The notes under the pieces: generated by a model
Seen by the model: the letters and a program-made list of their open reading frames with translations, nothing else
Told to the model about the DNA's origin: nothing
Database searches by the model: none
Position numbers and translations under genes: made by a program
Shown: one piece after another, positions 1-6,105 of the stretch
How the letters are laid out: every line of letters begins with the position of its first letter
Position numbering within the stretch: the first letter of the stretch is position 1
Origin: Verrucomicrobiales bacterium
GTDB taxonomy: Bacteria; Verrucomicrobiota; Verrucomicrobiae; Limisphaerales; UBA9464
NCBI GenBank assembly: GCA_005789375.1
Contig: SXXZ01000100.1
Span: forward strand, 1 to 6,497
Reading direction: 5' to 3'
DNA: 6,497 bases

Positions 1-218
1 CCTTGGGGCGGGTCGTGGGTCCACAACGCATCGGGCGGGGTCTTTTGCAGGATCGCGAGGGCCAACTCGGGGCTCAGGTCGCCGCACAGGCGGCGCTTTT
101 CTAGGACCAGTTCTAGACCCTTCACCGGCAGCGCGCCGGAACGAAACTCTGTCAGGCCGGGACTGCTGGCGAAGAGAGTCCCCGTCCGGGATCCATGGCG
201 GTCCAACACCTCCAACAT
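1..218 (-). CDS. Hypothetical protein, N-terminal part (runs off left edge)
   Basis: I do not recognise this protein. The minus-strand frame is open from an in-frame stop near position 294 to the window edge. It reads as plausible coding sequence with mostly G or C at third positions. The ATG at 218-216 is preferred because GGAGG (plus-strand CCTCC at 227-231) lies 8 nt upstream. The protein starts MLEVLDRHGSRTG and continues with FRSGALPVKGLELVLEKRR and LCGDLSPELALAILQKTPPD, a soluble, mixed helical-looking stretch with no signal peptide or membrane segment. About 72 residues are visible. The first codons lie inside a 9-bp tandem repeat, so copy-number change would add or remove Glu-Val-Leu triplets or move the ribosome binding site. 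The gene is divergent from cimA. A chance open frame is possible but less likely given the codon pattern. Confidence 0.55.
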   Translation of the reverse strand, partial: MLEVLDRHGSRTGTLFASSPGLTEFRSGALPVKGLELVLEKRRLCGDLSPELALAILQKTPPDALWTHDPPQ

Positions 219-248
219 CTCCAGCACCTCCAGCACCTCCAGCACTGT
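204..248. repeat. 9-bp tandem repeat array 1 (unit CAGCACCTC)
   Basis: Five consecutive 9-bp units are seen: CAACACCTC, CAACATCTC, CAGCACCTC, CAGCACCTC and a decayed CAGCACTGT. On the minus strand the unit reads GAGGTGCTG, which encodes Glu-Val-Leu and contains a GGAGG-like core across unit junctions. The array covers the start region of the left-edge minus-strand gene. A nearly identical unit forms a second array about 265 bp away, which points to a shared origin. Confidence 0.8.
227..231 (-). promoter_or_regulatory. Shine-Dalgarno site of the left-edge minus-strand gene
   Basis: The minus strand reads GGAGG, 8 nt before the ATG at 218. The motif is part of the 9-bp repeat unit, so neighbouring units carry further GGAG cores upstream. 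It decides the chosen start. Upstream GTG codons in the same frame remain possible. Confidence 0.45.
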
Positions 249-512
249 CAGTGACGGTGTGAAAACCGATGAAACCTGCCGGGTTGAAAATCACTAAGCC
301 CAGAAACTCAACGGATCATCGATCCGGCCTCAGTTTGTCAGTTGCCCGAGGGAATTCTTATCAAGTCTGGTGGGCCCCGGACGCGTTCGGCCTCATCAGG
401 AAGAAGGAAGAAACGCTGGCGCTCAATCCAGAGGAAAACGCACCCCAAGAACACGGCAAAACCGTGGTTTTCAAACCGGCAGATTTACGTGGGTTTCGGA
501 ACGATGCTGACA

Positions 513-566
513 CAGCACCTTCAGCACCTTCAGCACCTTCACCATCGCCTGCATCGCCAGCATCTC
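513..566. repeat. 9-bp tandem repeat array 2 (unit CAGCACCTT)
   Basis: Three perfect CAGCACCTT units are followed by three degenerate ones (CACCATCGC, CTGCATCGC, CAGCATCTC). The unit differs from array 1 (204-248) only in the last base of its consensus. Two arrays of one minisatellite unit in a single intergenic region suggest local duplication or a dispersed repeat family of this genome. Confidence 0.8.
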
Positions 567-691
567 CGGCTCGTCGCGGTCCCGATTCGGGTTCACTGTT
601 CGGCGCACGGCACGCGGGTTCTCCGCCAAGACCAGGACTCAGGCGGCCTACCCTACTCCGCCTCGGACCTCCGCTCCCGCAATCCGAGTTC

Positions 692-739
692 CAACCCGGA
701 CAGCAACCCGGACAGCAATCTGGACCGCAACTCGTGCCA
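692..739. repeat. 12-bp tandem repeat (unit CAACCCGGACAG)
   Basis: Two perfect copies (692-703, 704-715) are followed by one copy matching 9 of 12 bases (CAATCTGGACCG) and one strongly decayed copy. The unit length differs from the nearby 9-bp arrays, so it is a separate tandem repeat. No coding role is apparent. Confidence 0.7.
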
Positions 740-755
740 GCGCCTTCCTCGAAAT

Positions 756-770
756 CCGCGCCTTGCGCGG
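756..770. other. GC hairpin upstream of the cimA leader
   Basis: CCGCGC (756-761) and GCGCGG (765-770) form a perfect 6-bp stem around a CTT loop. A T6 run follows only after 17 more bases (788-793), too far away for an intrinsic terminator. The hairpin may affect the start of the leader transcript, or it may be a chance palindrome in GC-rich DNA. Confidence 0.3.
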
Positions 771-808
771 CGGGGCGGGGTCTGGCATTTTTTGACATTC
801 GAAGTGCC

Positions 809-901
809 ATGCGTTTCAACCTCTCCATTCAGGCAATCGGATTGATCGAGACGATCGGAATCCGGAAGATTCCGGGACGATCCGAGAGCCGGTTCTGTTG
901 A
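809..901 (+). CDS. Candidate isoleucine attenuation leader peptide of cimA
   Basis: This is a 30-codon open frame from ATG at 809 to TGA at 899-901, beginning MRFNLSIQAIGLIETIGIRK and ending RSESRFC. Six of 30 codons are isoleucine (positions 7, 10, 13, 16, 18, 21; ATT and ATC), with two leucines (5, 12). The stop lies 15 nt before a strong intrinsic terminator, and the next gene is cimA, the committed step of isoleucine synthesis from pyruvate. This is the arrangement of classical ilv/leu attenuation leaders. The peptide itself probably has no function; its translation senses charged tRNA-Ile. The Shine-Dalgarno is weak (GAAG at 801-804, 4 nt before the ATG). The same frame stays open far upstream, so the short start is a choice based on context. 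The match between amino-acid bias and downstream pathway is the main argument. Confidence 0.68.
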   Translation: MRFNLSIQAIGLIETIGIRKIPGRSESRFC

Positions 902-924
902 ACGCTTGGGAAGAAGCCCCGTTC
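856..924 (+). promoter_or_regulatory. Proposed attenuator: alternative leader-RNA hairpins
   Basis: A 7-bp hairpin (CGGAATC 856-862 with GATTCCG 868-874) lies over Ile codons 16, 18 and 21. A small hairpin, GTTC 892-895 with GAAC 900-903, lies over the stop codon. A candidate antiterminator pairs GAACG 900-904 with CGTTC 920-924 and GGG 908-910 with CCC 917-919, leaving CTT bulged and AAGAAG as loop. It uses bases 917-924, which form the 5' arm of the terminator, so the two are exclusive. A ribosome at the TGA (899-901) would cover 900-910 and favour termination; one stalled at the Ile codons would leave them free. The pairings are visible. Their stability and use are inferred, and the antiterminator is modest in strength. 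Confidence 0.55.
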
Positions 925-947
925 CGCATGCCGGAACGGGGTTTTTT
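917..947 (+). terminator. Intrinsic terminator in the cimA leader
   Basis: CCCCGTTCCG (917-926) and CGGAACGGGG (932-941) form a perfect 10-bp GC-rich stem with loop CATGC, followed directly by six T residues (942-947). It is the strongest terminator signal in the window and lies 50 bp before the cimA start codon. No full-size plus-strand gene ends just before it, which supports a role as a conditional leader terminator. Confidence 0.9.
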
Positions 948-997
948 GATATTCCCCTCACGCCGTACTCCACGACACCACGACAGAGATCTCATTC

Positions 998-2563
998 ATG
1001 AAGCCAAAGCAGATCGAAATCTACGACACCACGCTCCGGGATGGTTCCCAGGGCGAGGGCATCAATTTCTCGCTCTCCGACAAGCTGCGGATCGCGGAGC
1101 GGCTCGATCAGTTCGGGGTTCATTACATCGAGGGCGGCTGGCCGGGCTCCAATCCGAAGGACCTGGAGTTCTTCAAGCAGGCCGCGCGACGTAAGTGGAA
1201 AAACGCTCGCATCGCCAGCTTCGGCTTCACTCGCCGCAAGGGCGTGGCGGTCGAGAACGATGAGCAAATCCGCATGCTTCTCGATGCCGAGACGCCGGTG
1301 ATCACTATCGTGGGCAAAACCTGGCTCTTGCACGTGACGGAAGTTCTCCGCGCCAAACCCGATGAGAATATCGGGATGATCGGCGACACGATCCGCTTCC
1401 TGAAAGACCACGGAAAAACCGTGGTGTATGACGCTGAACACAGCTTCGACGGCTTCAAGGATCAGCCCGAGTACGCGCTGGCCACTTGGCAGGCGGCCGA
1501 GCAAGCCGGTGCCGATATCATCTGCCTGTGCGACACCAACGGCGGATGCCTGCCGTCAGAAATCGCGCGCATCACCGCCTTCGCCAAGGGCAAGCTCAAC
1601 ACTCCCTTAGGCATCCACACCCACAACGACTGCGGGCTGGGCGTGGCCAACGGCATCGCTGCCCTTGAGGCCGGTGCCACCCAAATTCAGGGTGTCATTA
1701 ATGGCTACGGTGAACGCACCGGTAATTGCAACCTCACCAGCGTGATCCCGATTGTGCAGTTCAAGATGGGATTCCGGGGCGTGCCGGCCAAGTCGCTGCC
1801 CAAGCTCAAGGAACTGTCCGAATTTGTGGACGGCGTGGCCAACATGCGCCATGACCCGCGTCAACCGTGGATCGGTCAGACGGCCTTCGCTCACAAGGGC
1901 GGCATCCACGTGCACGCCATCGAGCGCGTGGCCCGCAGCTACGAGCACATCACCCCGGAGTCGGTGGGTAATCACCGCCGCGTGCTCGTCAGTGACATGT
2001 CTGGCCGGACCAACATTTTGGTGAAGGCCGCCGAGCTGGGCTTCAAGCTGACCGCGAGCCAACCGGAGACTCAGGCCATCACCTCCAAGATCAAGGACCG
2101 GGAAAACGCCGGGTACGAATACGAGGCGGCCGAGGCGTCCTTGGCGCTGCTCATCCGCGGGGTGCTCGACAACAACCCCGAGCTGCTCTTCACCGTCGAT
2201 GGTTACCATGTCTCGATGCGGGCCAACGGTCCGCAGTCGGTGTGTGAAGCCACCGTCAAGGTGCGGGTGGGCAATCAAGTCCATCACACGGTGGCCGAGG
2301 GTGACGGCCCGGTGAATGCCCTTGATGGGGCTTTGCGCTCGGCGCTGGCCAAGTCGTTCCCCAAAATCCGGGCGCTGACCCTGACCGATTACAAGGTCCG
2401 GATCCTCGACGGCGTCGCCGGAACCGGAGCCAAAACGCGCGTGCTCATCCAGAGCACCGATGGCAAACGCGAGTGGGGCACTGTGGGCGTGAGCGAGAAT
2501 ATTATCACCGCCTCGCTGGAGGCGCTGGTGGATTCCATGGAGTACGCGCTCCTCAAGAAATAG
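998..2563 (+). CDS. cimA: (R)-citramalate synthase, LeuA-like family
   Basis: This 521-residue protein condenses pyruvate and acetyl-CoA to (R)-citramalate, the first step of the threonine-independent route to 2-oxobutyrate and isoleucine. The N-terminal HMG-CoA-lyase-like TIM barrel (about residues 5-270) opens with DTTLRDGSQGEG (10-21), whose Arg14 and Asp15 are the usual catalytic and metal-binding pair. GIHTHND (205-211) supplies the metal-binding His207 and His209, and GERTGNCNL (238-246) is the conserved barrel-end motif. HKGGIHVHAI (299-308) belongs to the following linker region. About residues 390-520 match the LeuA dimerisation/allosteric domain, the site of isoleucine feedback in known family members. 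Length is typical of the long CimA type. The ATG at 998 gives a start right at the conserved N-terminus; the Shine-Dalgarno is weak. The upstream Ile-rich leader and terminator suggest attenuation control. 2-Isopropylmalate synthase is the main alternative and is less likely. Confidence 0.93.
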   Translation: MKPKQIEIYDTTLRDGSQGEGINFSLSDKLRIAERLDQFGVHYIEGGWPGSNPKDLEFFKQAARRKWKNARIASFGFTRRKGVAVENDEQIRMLLDAETPVITIVGKTWLLHVTEVLRAKPDENIGMIGDTIRFLKDHGKTVVYDAEHSFDGFKDQPEYALATWQAAEQAGADIICLCDTNGGCLPSEIARITAFAKGKLNTPLGIHTHNDCGLGVANGIAALEAGATQIQGVINGYGERTGNCNLTSVIPIVQFKMGFRGVPAKSLPKLKELSEFVDGVANMRHDPRQPWIGQTAFAHKGGIHVHAIERVARSYEHITPESVGNHRRVLVSDMSGRTNILVKAAELGFKLTASQPETQAITSKIKDRENAGYEYEAAEASLALLIRGVLDNNPELLFTVDGYHVSMRANGPQSVCEATVKVRVGNQVHHTVAEGDGPVNALDGALRSALAKSFPKIRALTLTDYKVRILDGVAGTGAKTRVLIQSTDGKREWGTVGVSENIITASLEALVDSMEYALLKK

Positions 2564-2576
2564 TGATTTAGGCCAG

Positions 2577-2642
2577 AGCCTGTGTTTGCCAAAACACGGC
2601 TGGCGGCATAGCAATGGGGCACGCACTCCTGCAGCGGAGTGC
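2577..2642 (+). terminator. Two hairpins between cimA and tRNA-Leu, possible terminator
   Basis: The first hairpin pairs AGCC (2577-2580) and GTGTTT (2582-2587) with AAACAC (2592-2597) and GGCT (2598-2601), with one bulged T and a GCCA loop. The second pairs GCACTCC (2623-2629) with GGAGTGC (2636-2642) perfectly around TGCAGC. Neither is followed by a T-tract, so they may end the cimA transcript only weakly, stabilise its 3' end, or mark the leader of the tRNA transcript. Confidence 0.4.
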
Positions 2643-2655
2643 TGACGTCGGCGTT

Positions 2656-2740
2656 GGGCGCGTGGTGGAATTGGCAGACACGATGGACTTAGGATCCATT
2701 GGCGAAAGCTGTGCAGGTTCAAGTCCTGTCGCGCCCACCA
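2656..2740 (+). tRNA. tRNA-Leu (anticodon UAG)
   Basis: All arms of a class II tRNA are present. The acceptor stem is GGGCGCG (2656-2662) with CGCGCCC (2730-2736), 7 of 7 pairs, followed by discriminator A and an encoded CCA (2738-2740). The D-arm is GTG/CAC. The anticodon stem ATGGA/TCCAT encloses loop CTTAGGA with anticodon TAG at 2690-2692, read as UAG, which decodes CUA and other CUN leucine codons. The variable arm (2700-2712) has a GGC/GCT mini-stem with GAAA loop. The T-arm GCAGG-TTCAAGT-CCTGT contains one G-U pair. Nothing suggests a defect. Confidence 0.97.
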
Positions 2741-2815
2741 CGATCGACGTCACGGCTCACGCCGAACACGCCTCACCCGCCAAAAATCGTTCCCCTTCCA
2801 GCACCAGCACCACGG

Positions 2816-4879
2816 ATGAATGCCCACGGGAACACGAAACGACTCCCCTCACCCGTTTCCCTCGGCAAGGCTTCGATGGTCACATTGAGCCTGTTTCTGG
2901 GCGGATGCAGCCCCTCGGGAGAACGGGCGTTGATCGAGGGAGACCGTCTGCTCCAGATCGGCAAGTCAACCGAGGCCATACCATTGCTGGAGCGGGCCGC
3001 CTTGGATCTTCCGCAAAACGCCCCGGCTCTCAATCATCTGGGGCTTGCCTACCACGCCAGCGGCAAGACCAACGAGGCCCGGCGAGCCTATTTGCGAGCG
3101 CTAGAGGTCGACCGTAACCGGATCGAGGCCACCTACAATTTGGCCATTACCCACCTCGAACGCGGTGAACTGCTGGAAGCGGAGAAGGGCTTGAGGGCCT
3201 ACTTGGTGGCCCACCCCACAGATGCCGCCGTCTGGGAAGTTCTCGCCCAACTGCAGTTTCAGTCGGGTCGTTGGGACGATGCTGATCGTTCCTTCGCCAC
3301 CATCCAACCAACTGGGGCCATTAGTGCCGACGGTTGGAATAGCCGGGGCTTGCTGAGTCTGCGAAAACGGCGATTCAAGGATGCCGTCAATTGTTTCCAA
3401 TACGCTCTCAGCCTCAACCCGGCGGCCACCACGCCTCTCTACAACCTGGGTGTTTCCTATCAGCTTCAAGGGGATCGACGGTCCGCGGCGGCCCAATATC
3501 GCCGCTGGCTTGCGGTCAACCCGAGCGCCCCTCAAAGCGCCGCCGTGCAGGAGTTGGTCCGCCAGTGGGAAACCCCGGCGACTCCGCCCACCGCCCTGGT
3601 CAGCACCAATGCGCCGACGCCGTTAGTTCCGCAGAGACCCGGCCGACCGACCGCCCCGGTGGCACCCACCCAGCGGACCAATGCTGTGGCCGTGACCGAA
3701 GCCCCGCGACCCCTGGCGACGACGACACCTCCGCCGACCGCTCCAACGAGCCCAACCCGCACGGCTGAGCCCCCAGCCGTCAAGCCGGTCGTCCCTCCGC
3801 AAATCGTCCCTCCGCCTCCGCCCCCGCTTCAGGTCGTCAACGTGCAGGAAGATCCGCCTCTGCGCCCGGCCCAAGACGAGCCCGTGGCCAAACCTGCCGC
3901 CAAACCGGTGGTCGCCGCTCCCACAGGGGTCGCAGCGCCTGCGCCTCAGAAGCCCACCGAGCCTGCAGTGTCCGCGGCTCCGTCTCCGAGCGCCGCCGAA
4001 GGTAAGACTACCCCCACTGCGCTGGAGACCGACGACGCCAATAACCCCGCCAAGCGCTCGCTGTGGCAACGCGTGACCCCAGGCAAATGGGCCAACCCCG
4101 TGCAGTGGTTTCGCAAGTCTTCGGAAACCAACACCGCCGCGGCCTCCGATGCCCGGCCGCCGGGAAACCCGGCCGAGGTCGCCGCCAAAGCGGTGTCCAA
4201 ACCCAGCTCTTCGCCGCAGAAAAAACCCACGCCTCTGTCACCGCCCGCCGCCGTGGGTCCAGCGACCGCGCCGATCACCGCCGCACCGCCTCAAGCGACA
4301 GCCTCAGCGGCTCCGTCCAAGCCGGCACCCCGCACCGAAATCACTCAGGTCCGGCGCCCCGCCCCGCCCCGCTACGTCCGACGTGCGATAGGTCTGCTGC
4401 CTGCGGGCAATCGCACCGCGGCCGAACCGCACTTCCAGCAAGGCATTGGCGCCCATCAACGCCGAGACCTCATTAACGCGGCCGCCCAGTATCGTCGAGC
4501 CACCGAGGTCGATCCGTCCTTCCACGAGGCCTATCACAACCTCGCCCTAGTCGCCCTAGATCAGGGAGATGTGAATCTCGCTCTCGTCGCCTGTGAGCAG
4601 GCCCTGCTCCTCCGCCCCGCCGACTCCGAGTCGCGTCGCAATTTCGCCGTGGCGCTCAAGCAGGCCGGCTATCCCCAAGACGCCGCCGAGCAAATCGAAC
4701 TGTTCCTCGCCGCCAAGCCCACCGAGACGGCGCTCCATCTGGCCGTCGCGGGCTTGTACGCCGGAGAACTGGAAGACCCGGCCAAGGCACGCAACCACTA
4801 CGAATCGGTGCTGGCCCTCGAACCTAGCCACCCCCAGGCGGCAGCCATCCGTGGATGGTTGGCCTCTCATCCGAAATAG
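2816..4879 (+). CDS. TPR-repeat lipoprotein with Pro/Ala-rich central linker
   Basis: This 687-residue protein is likely exported and lipid-anchored. The signal peptide has a basic N-region (TKRLPSPVSLGK), a hydrophobic segment MVTLSLF, and lipobox LGGC with Cys31. Residues about 38-251 form six tetratricopeptide repeats with typical signatures such as ALNHLGLAYHASGKTNEA and LYNLGVSYQLQGD. About 253-513 is a disordered Pro/Ala/Thr-rich linker, interrupted at about 416-433 by an ordered, Trp-rich LWQRVTPGKWANPVQWFR segment. About 535-681 holds three or four further TPRs. TPRs mediate protein-protein contacts, so a periplasmic or outer-membrane scaffold is plausible; no enzyme domain is visible. 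The same frame is open up to an ATG at 2699, but that start lies inside the tRNA and would bury the signal peptide. ATG 2816 fits best, although it lacks a Shine-Dalgarno. ATG 2876 has AAGG 5 nt upstream but leaves a very short signal without basic residues. The zinc-ribbon gene follows after 36 bp. Confidence 0.88.
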   Translation: MNAHGNTKRLPSPVSLGKASMVTLSLFLGGCSPSGERALIEGDRLLQIGKSTEAIPLLERAALDLPQNAPALNHLGLAYHASGKTNEARRAYLRALEVDRNRIEATYNLAITHLERGELLEAEKGLRAYLVAHPTDAAVWEVLAQLQFQSGRWDDADRSFATIQPTGAISADGWNSRGLLSLRKRRFKDAVNCFQYALSLNPAATTPLYNLGVSYQLQGDRRSAAAQYRRWLAVNPSAPQSAAVQELVRQWETPATPPTALVSTNAPTPLVPQRPGRPTAPVAPTQRTNAVAVTEAPRPLATTTPPPTAPTSPTRTAEPPAVKPVVPPQIVPPPPPPLQVVNVQEDPPLRPAQDEPVAKPAAKPVVAAPTGVAAPAPQKPTEPAVSAAPSPSAAEGKTTPTALETDDANNPAKRSLWQRVTPGKWANPVQWFRKSSETNTAAASDARPPGNPAEVAAKAVSKPSSSPQKKPTPLSPPAAVGPATAPITAAPPQATASAAPSKPAPRTEITQVRRPAPPRYVRRAIGLLPAGNRTAAEPHFQQGIGAHQRRDLINAAAQYRRATEVDPSFHEAYHNLALVALDQGDVNLALVACEQALLLRPADSESRRNFAVALKQAGYPQDAAEQIELFLAAKPTETALHLAVAGLYAGELEDPAKARNHYESVLALEPSHPQAAAIRGWLASHPK

Positions 4880-4915
4880 GCCTTCACAACCGGGACCCCT
4901 GACCCACGACTCCCA

Positions 4916-6079
4916 GTGACTCCCGATTCTGTCCCGCCACCGCTACCCGTGCCTCCGGCCTTCCCGGCCTCCGAACGTCAGGCGCAAGGCAAGTTTCACT
5001 GCCCGGCCTGCGGCGGAGAAACCACCTGGGATCCGTCGACCAAAACCCTCGTCTGCGCCTACTGCGCCACCCCTGCCAGCGAACACCCCGAGGCGCTGGT
5101 TCAGAAGGAGACAATCCGCGAGCACGATCTGGCCGAGGCACTCGAACAACTGCCCGACTCCGCGCGCGGTTGGAATCCCAAGGCCAGTTCCGTCCGCTGC
5201 CAAAGCTGCAACGCCATTTCGGTCTTCGAGGCCGAACAGGCAGGCAAGCGGTGTGATTTCTGCGGATCTTCGGCATTGGTGCCCTACCAAGAACTCCAGC
5301 AATCCATTCGGCCTGAAAGCCTGCTGCCCTTGCGTATCGCCGAGAGCCAGATCCGCGAGAGCATCCGCAAGTGGTACTCGGAACGTTGGTTTGCCCCGTC
5401 GAATCTCGGTCAACAGGCCCTCACCGATACGGTCCATGGCGTGTACCTGCCCTACTGGACCTTCGATGCGCACGCGGCGGCCCATTGGACCGCCCTCAGC
5501 GGCTATTACTATTACACAACTGAGTCCTACACCGACTCCAACGGACGCTCTCAGACCCGACAAGTCCGCCACACGCGGTGGGTCCCGAGCTCCGGCTCCT
5601 TAGCGCACTTTTTCGACGATGAACTGGTGCCGGGATCAAAGGGCGTGAAGTCAGACCTCCTGCGCAAAATTGAACCGTTTCCCACCGCTGAACTGGTGCC
5701 CTATCACGATGGGTTCGTCGCCGGCTGGACCGTAGAGCGCTATCAAATCGACCTCGTGGGGGCCGCGACCGCCGCACGCCAAGACATGGCCGATCAAGTT
5801 CGCTCGCTCTGCGCCCGCGAGGTTCCCGGAGACACGCACATGAATTTGCAGGTCTCCATTCAGTGGAGCGCTCAGACCTTCAAGCACATCCTCGTGCCCG
5901 TCTGGCTGCTGACCTACGACTACGGACGCAAGAGCTACCAGGTGGTGATCAACGGCTACACCGGAAACATCGCCGGAGAACGACCCTACAGCGTCCTCAA
6001 GATCTTCTTTGCGGTGCTGGCCGTGGTGGCCTTCATGGCGGCGGTGGCATGGTACGCGGAAAACCAGAAATACCGCTGA
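4916..6079 (+). CDS. Double zinc-ribbon protein with C-terminal membrane anchor
   Basis: This 387-residue protein belongs to a widespread family usually annotated as TFIIB-type zinc-ribbon-containing protein, and sometimes wrongly as a primosomal helicase. No helicase motifs are present. After a Pro-rich start come two four-Cys zinc ribbons: Cys29/32/47/50 (CPAC, CAYC) and Cys95/98/113/116 (CQSC, CDFC). The large central domain shows family landmarks: ERWFAP (156-161), GVYLPYWTFDA (175-185), HTRWVPSSG (219-227), ELVPYHDGFVAGW (259-271), ERYQIDL (274-280), FKHILVPVWL (322-331) and NGYTGNIAGERPYS (346-359). One membrane helix spans about 360-381, leaving a short charged tail; with no signal peptide, a cytoplasm-facing tail anchor is likely. 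The molecular function is unknown. The start is GTG with no Shine-Dalgarno, and no nearby ATG is available. It is probably co-transcribed with the lipoprotein gene. Confidence 0.85.
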   Translation: MTPDSVPPPLPVPPAFPASERQAQGKFHCPACGGETTWDPSTKTLVCAYCATPASEHPEALVQKETIREHDLAEALEQLPDSARGWNPKASSVRCQSCNAISVFEAEQAGKRCDFCGSSALVPYQELQQSIRPESLLPLRIAESQIRESIRKWYSERWFAPSNLGQQALTDTVHGVYLPYWTFDAHAAAHWTALSGYYYYTTESYTDSNGRSQTRQVRHTRWVPSSGSLAHFFDDELVPGSKGVKSDLLRKIEPFPTAELVPYHDGFVAGWTVERYQIDLVGAATAARQDMADQVRSLCAREVPGDTHMNLQVSIQWSAQTFKHILVPVWLLTYDYGRKSYQVVINGYTGNIAGERPYSVLKIFFAVLAVVAFMAAVAWYAENQKYR

Positions 6080-6105
6080 CGGTTCCGACCAATCCGCTTC
6101 AGACA

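Larger units (their letters stand above)
249..808. other. Intergenic region without a convincing gene
   Basis: About 560 bases separate the divergent left-edge gene from the cimA leader. Open frames of 100-210 codons exist on both strands, but they overlap one another, are rich in Pro, Ser, Ala, Arg, Gly and Cys, owe much of their length to short repeats, and show no recognisable domain. I treat them as chance open frames in GC-rich DNA. The region holds a second 9-bp array (513-566), a 12-bp tandem repeat (692-739) and short hairpins at 641-663 (AGGCGG/CCGCCT) and 756-770. The promoter for the cimA leader should lie here. The only candidate I can offer is TTGCGC at 763-768 with CATTTT at 786-791 (17-bp spacing), which is a poor match. 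TTGACA at 792-797 would place initiation inside the leader peptide, so it is unlikely to serve it. Confidence 0.6.

Noticed and set aside
204..566. A CRISPR array made of the short repeats
   Set aside because: The units are 9 bp and directly adjacent with no spacers, and no cas genes are visible.
792..797. TTGACA as the -35 box of the cimA leader promoter
   Set aside because: No -10 box lies at a proper distance, and initiation would fall near 828, inside the leader peptide.
269..901. A 210-codon plus-strand open frame covering the intergenic region before cimA
   Set aside because: Low-complexity Ala-Pro-Ser composition arises from the tandem repeats and no domain is visible. Only its last 30 codons make sense, as the attenuation leader peptide.
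907..947. Terminator of an upstream protein gene
   Set aside because: No supported plus-strand gene ends before it. The Ile-rich leader and position before cimA fit an attenuator better, although an unseen small RNA ending here cannot be excluded.
342..973. Other overlapping open frames on both strands (342-845 plus, 361-828 minus, 653-973 minus)
   Set aside because: They overlap each other, are biased to Arg, Gly, Ser and Cys, and have no ribosome binding site or family resemblance. Such frames are expected in GC-rich non-coding DNA.
1607..2722. A 371-codon minus-strand open frame opposite cimA
   Set aside because: It is the antisense shadow of cimA and part of the tRNA region; its His/Arg/Gly-rich sequence reflects cimA codon bias.
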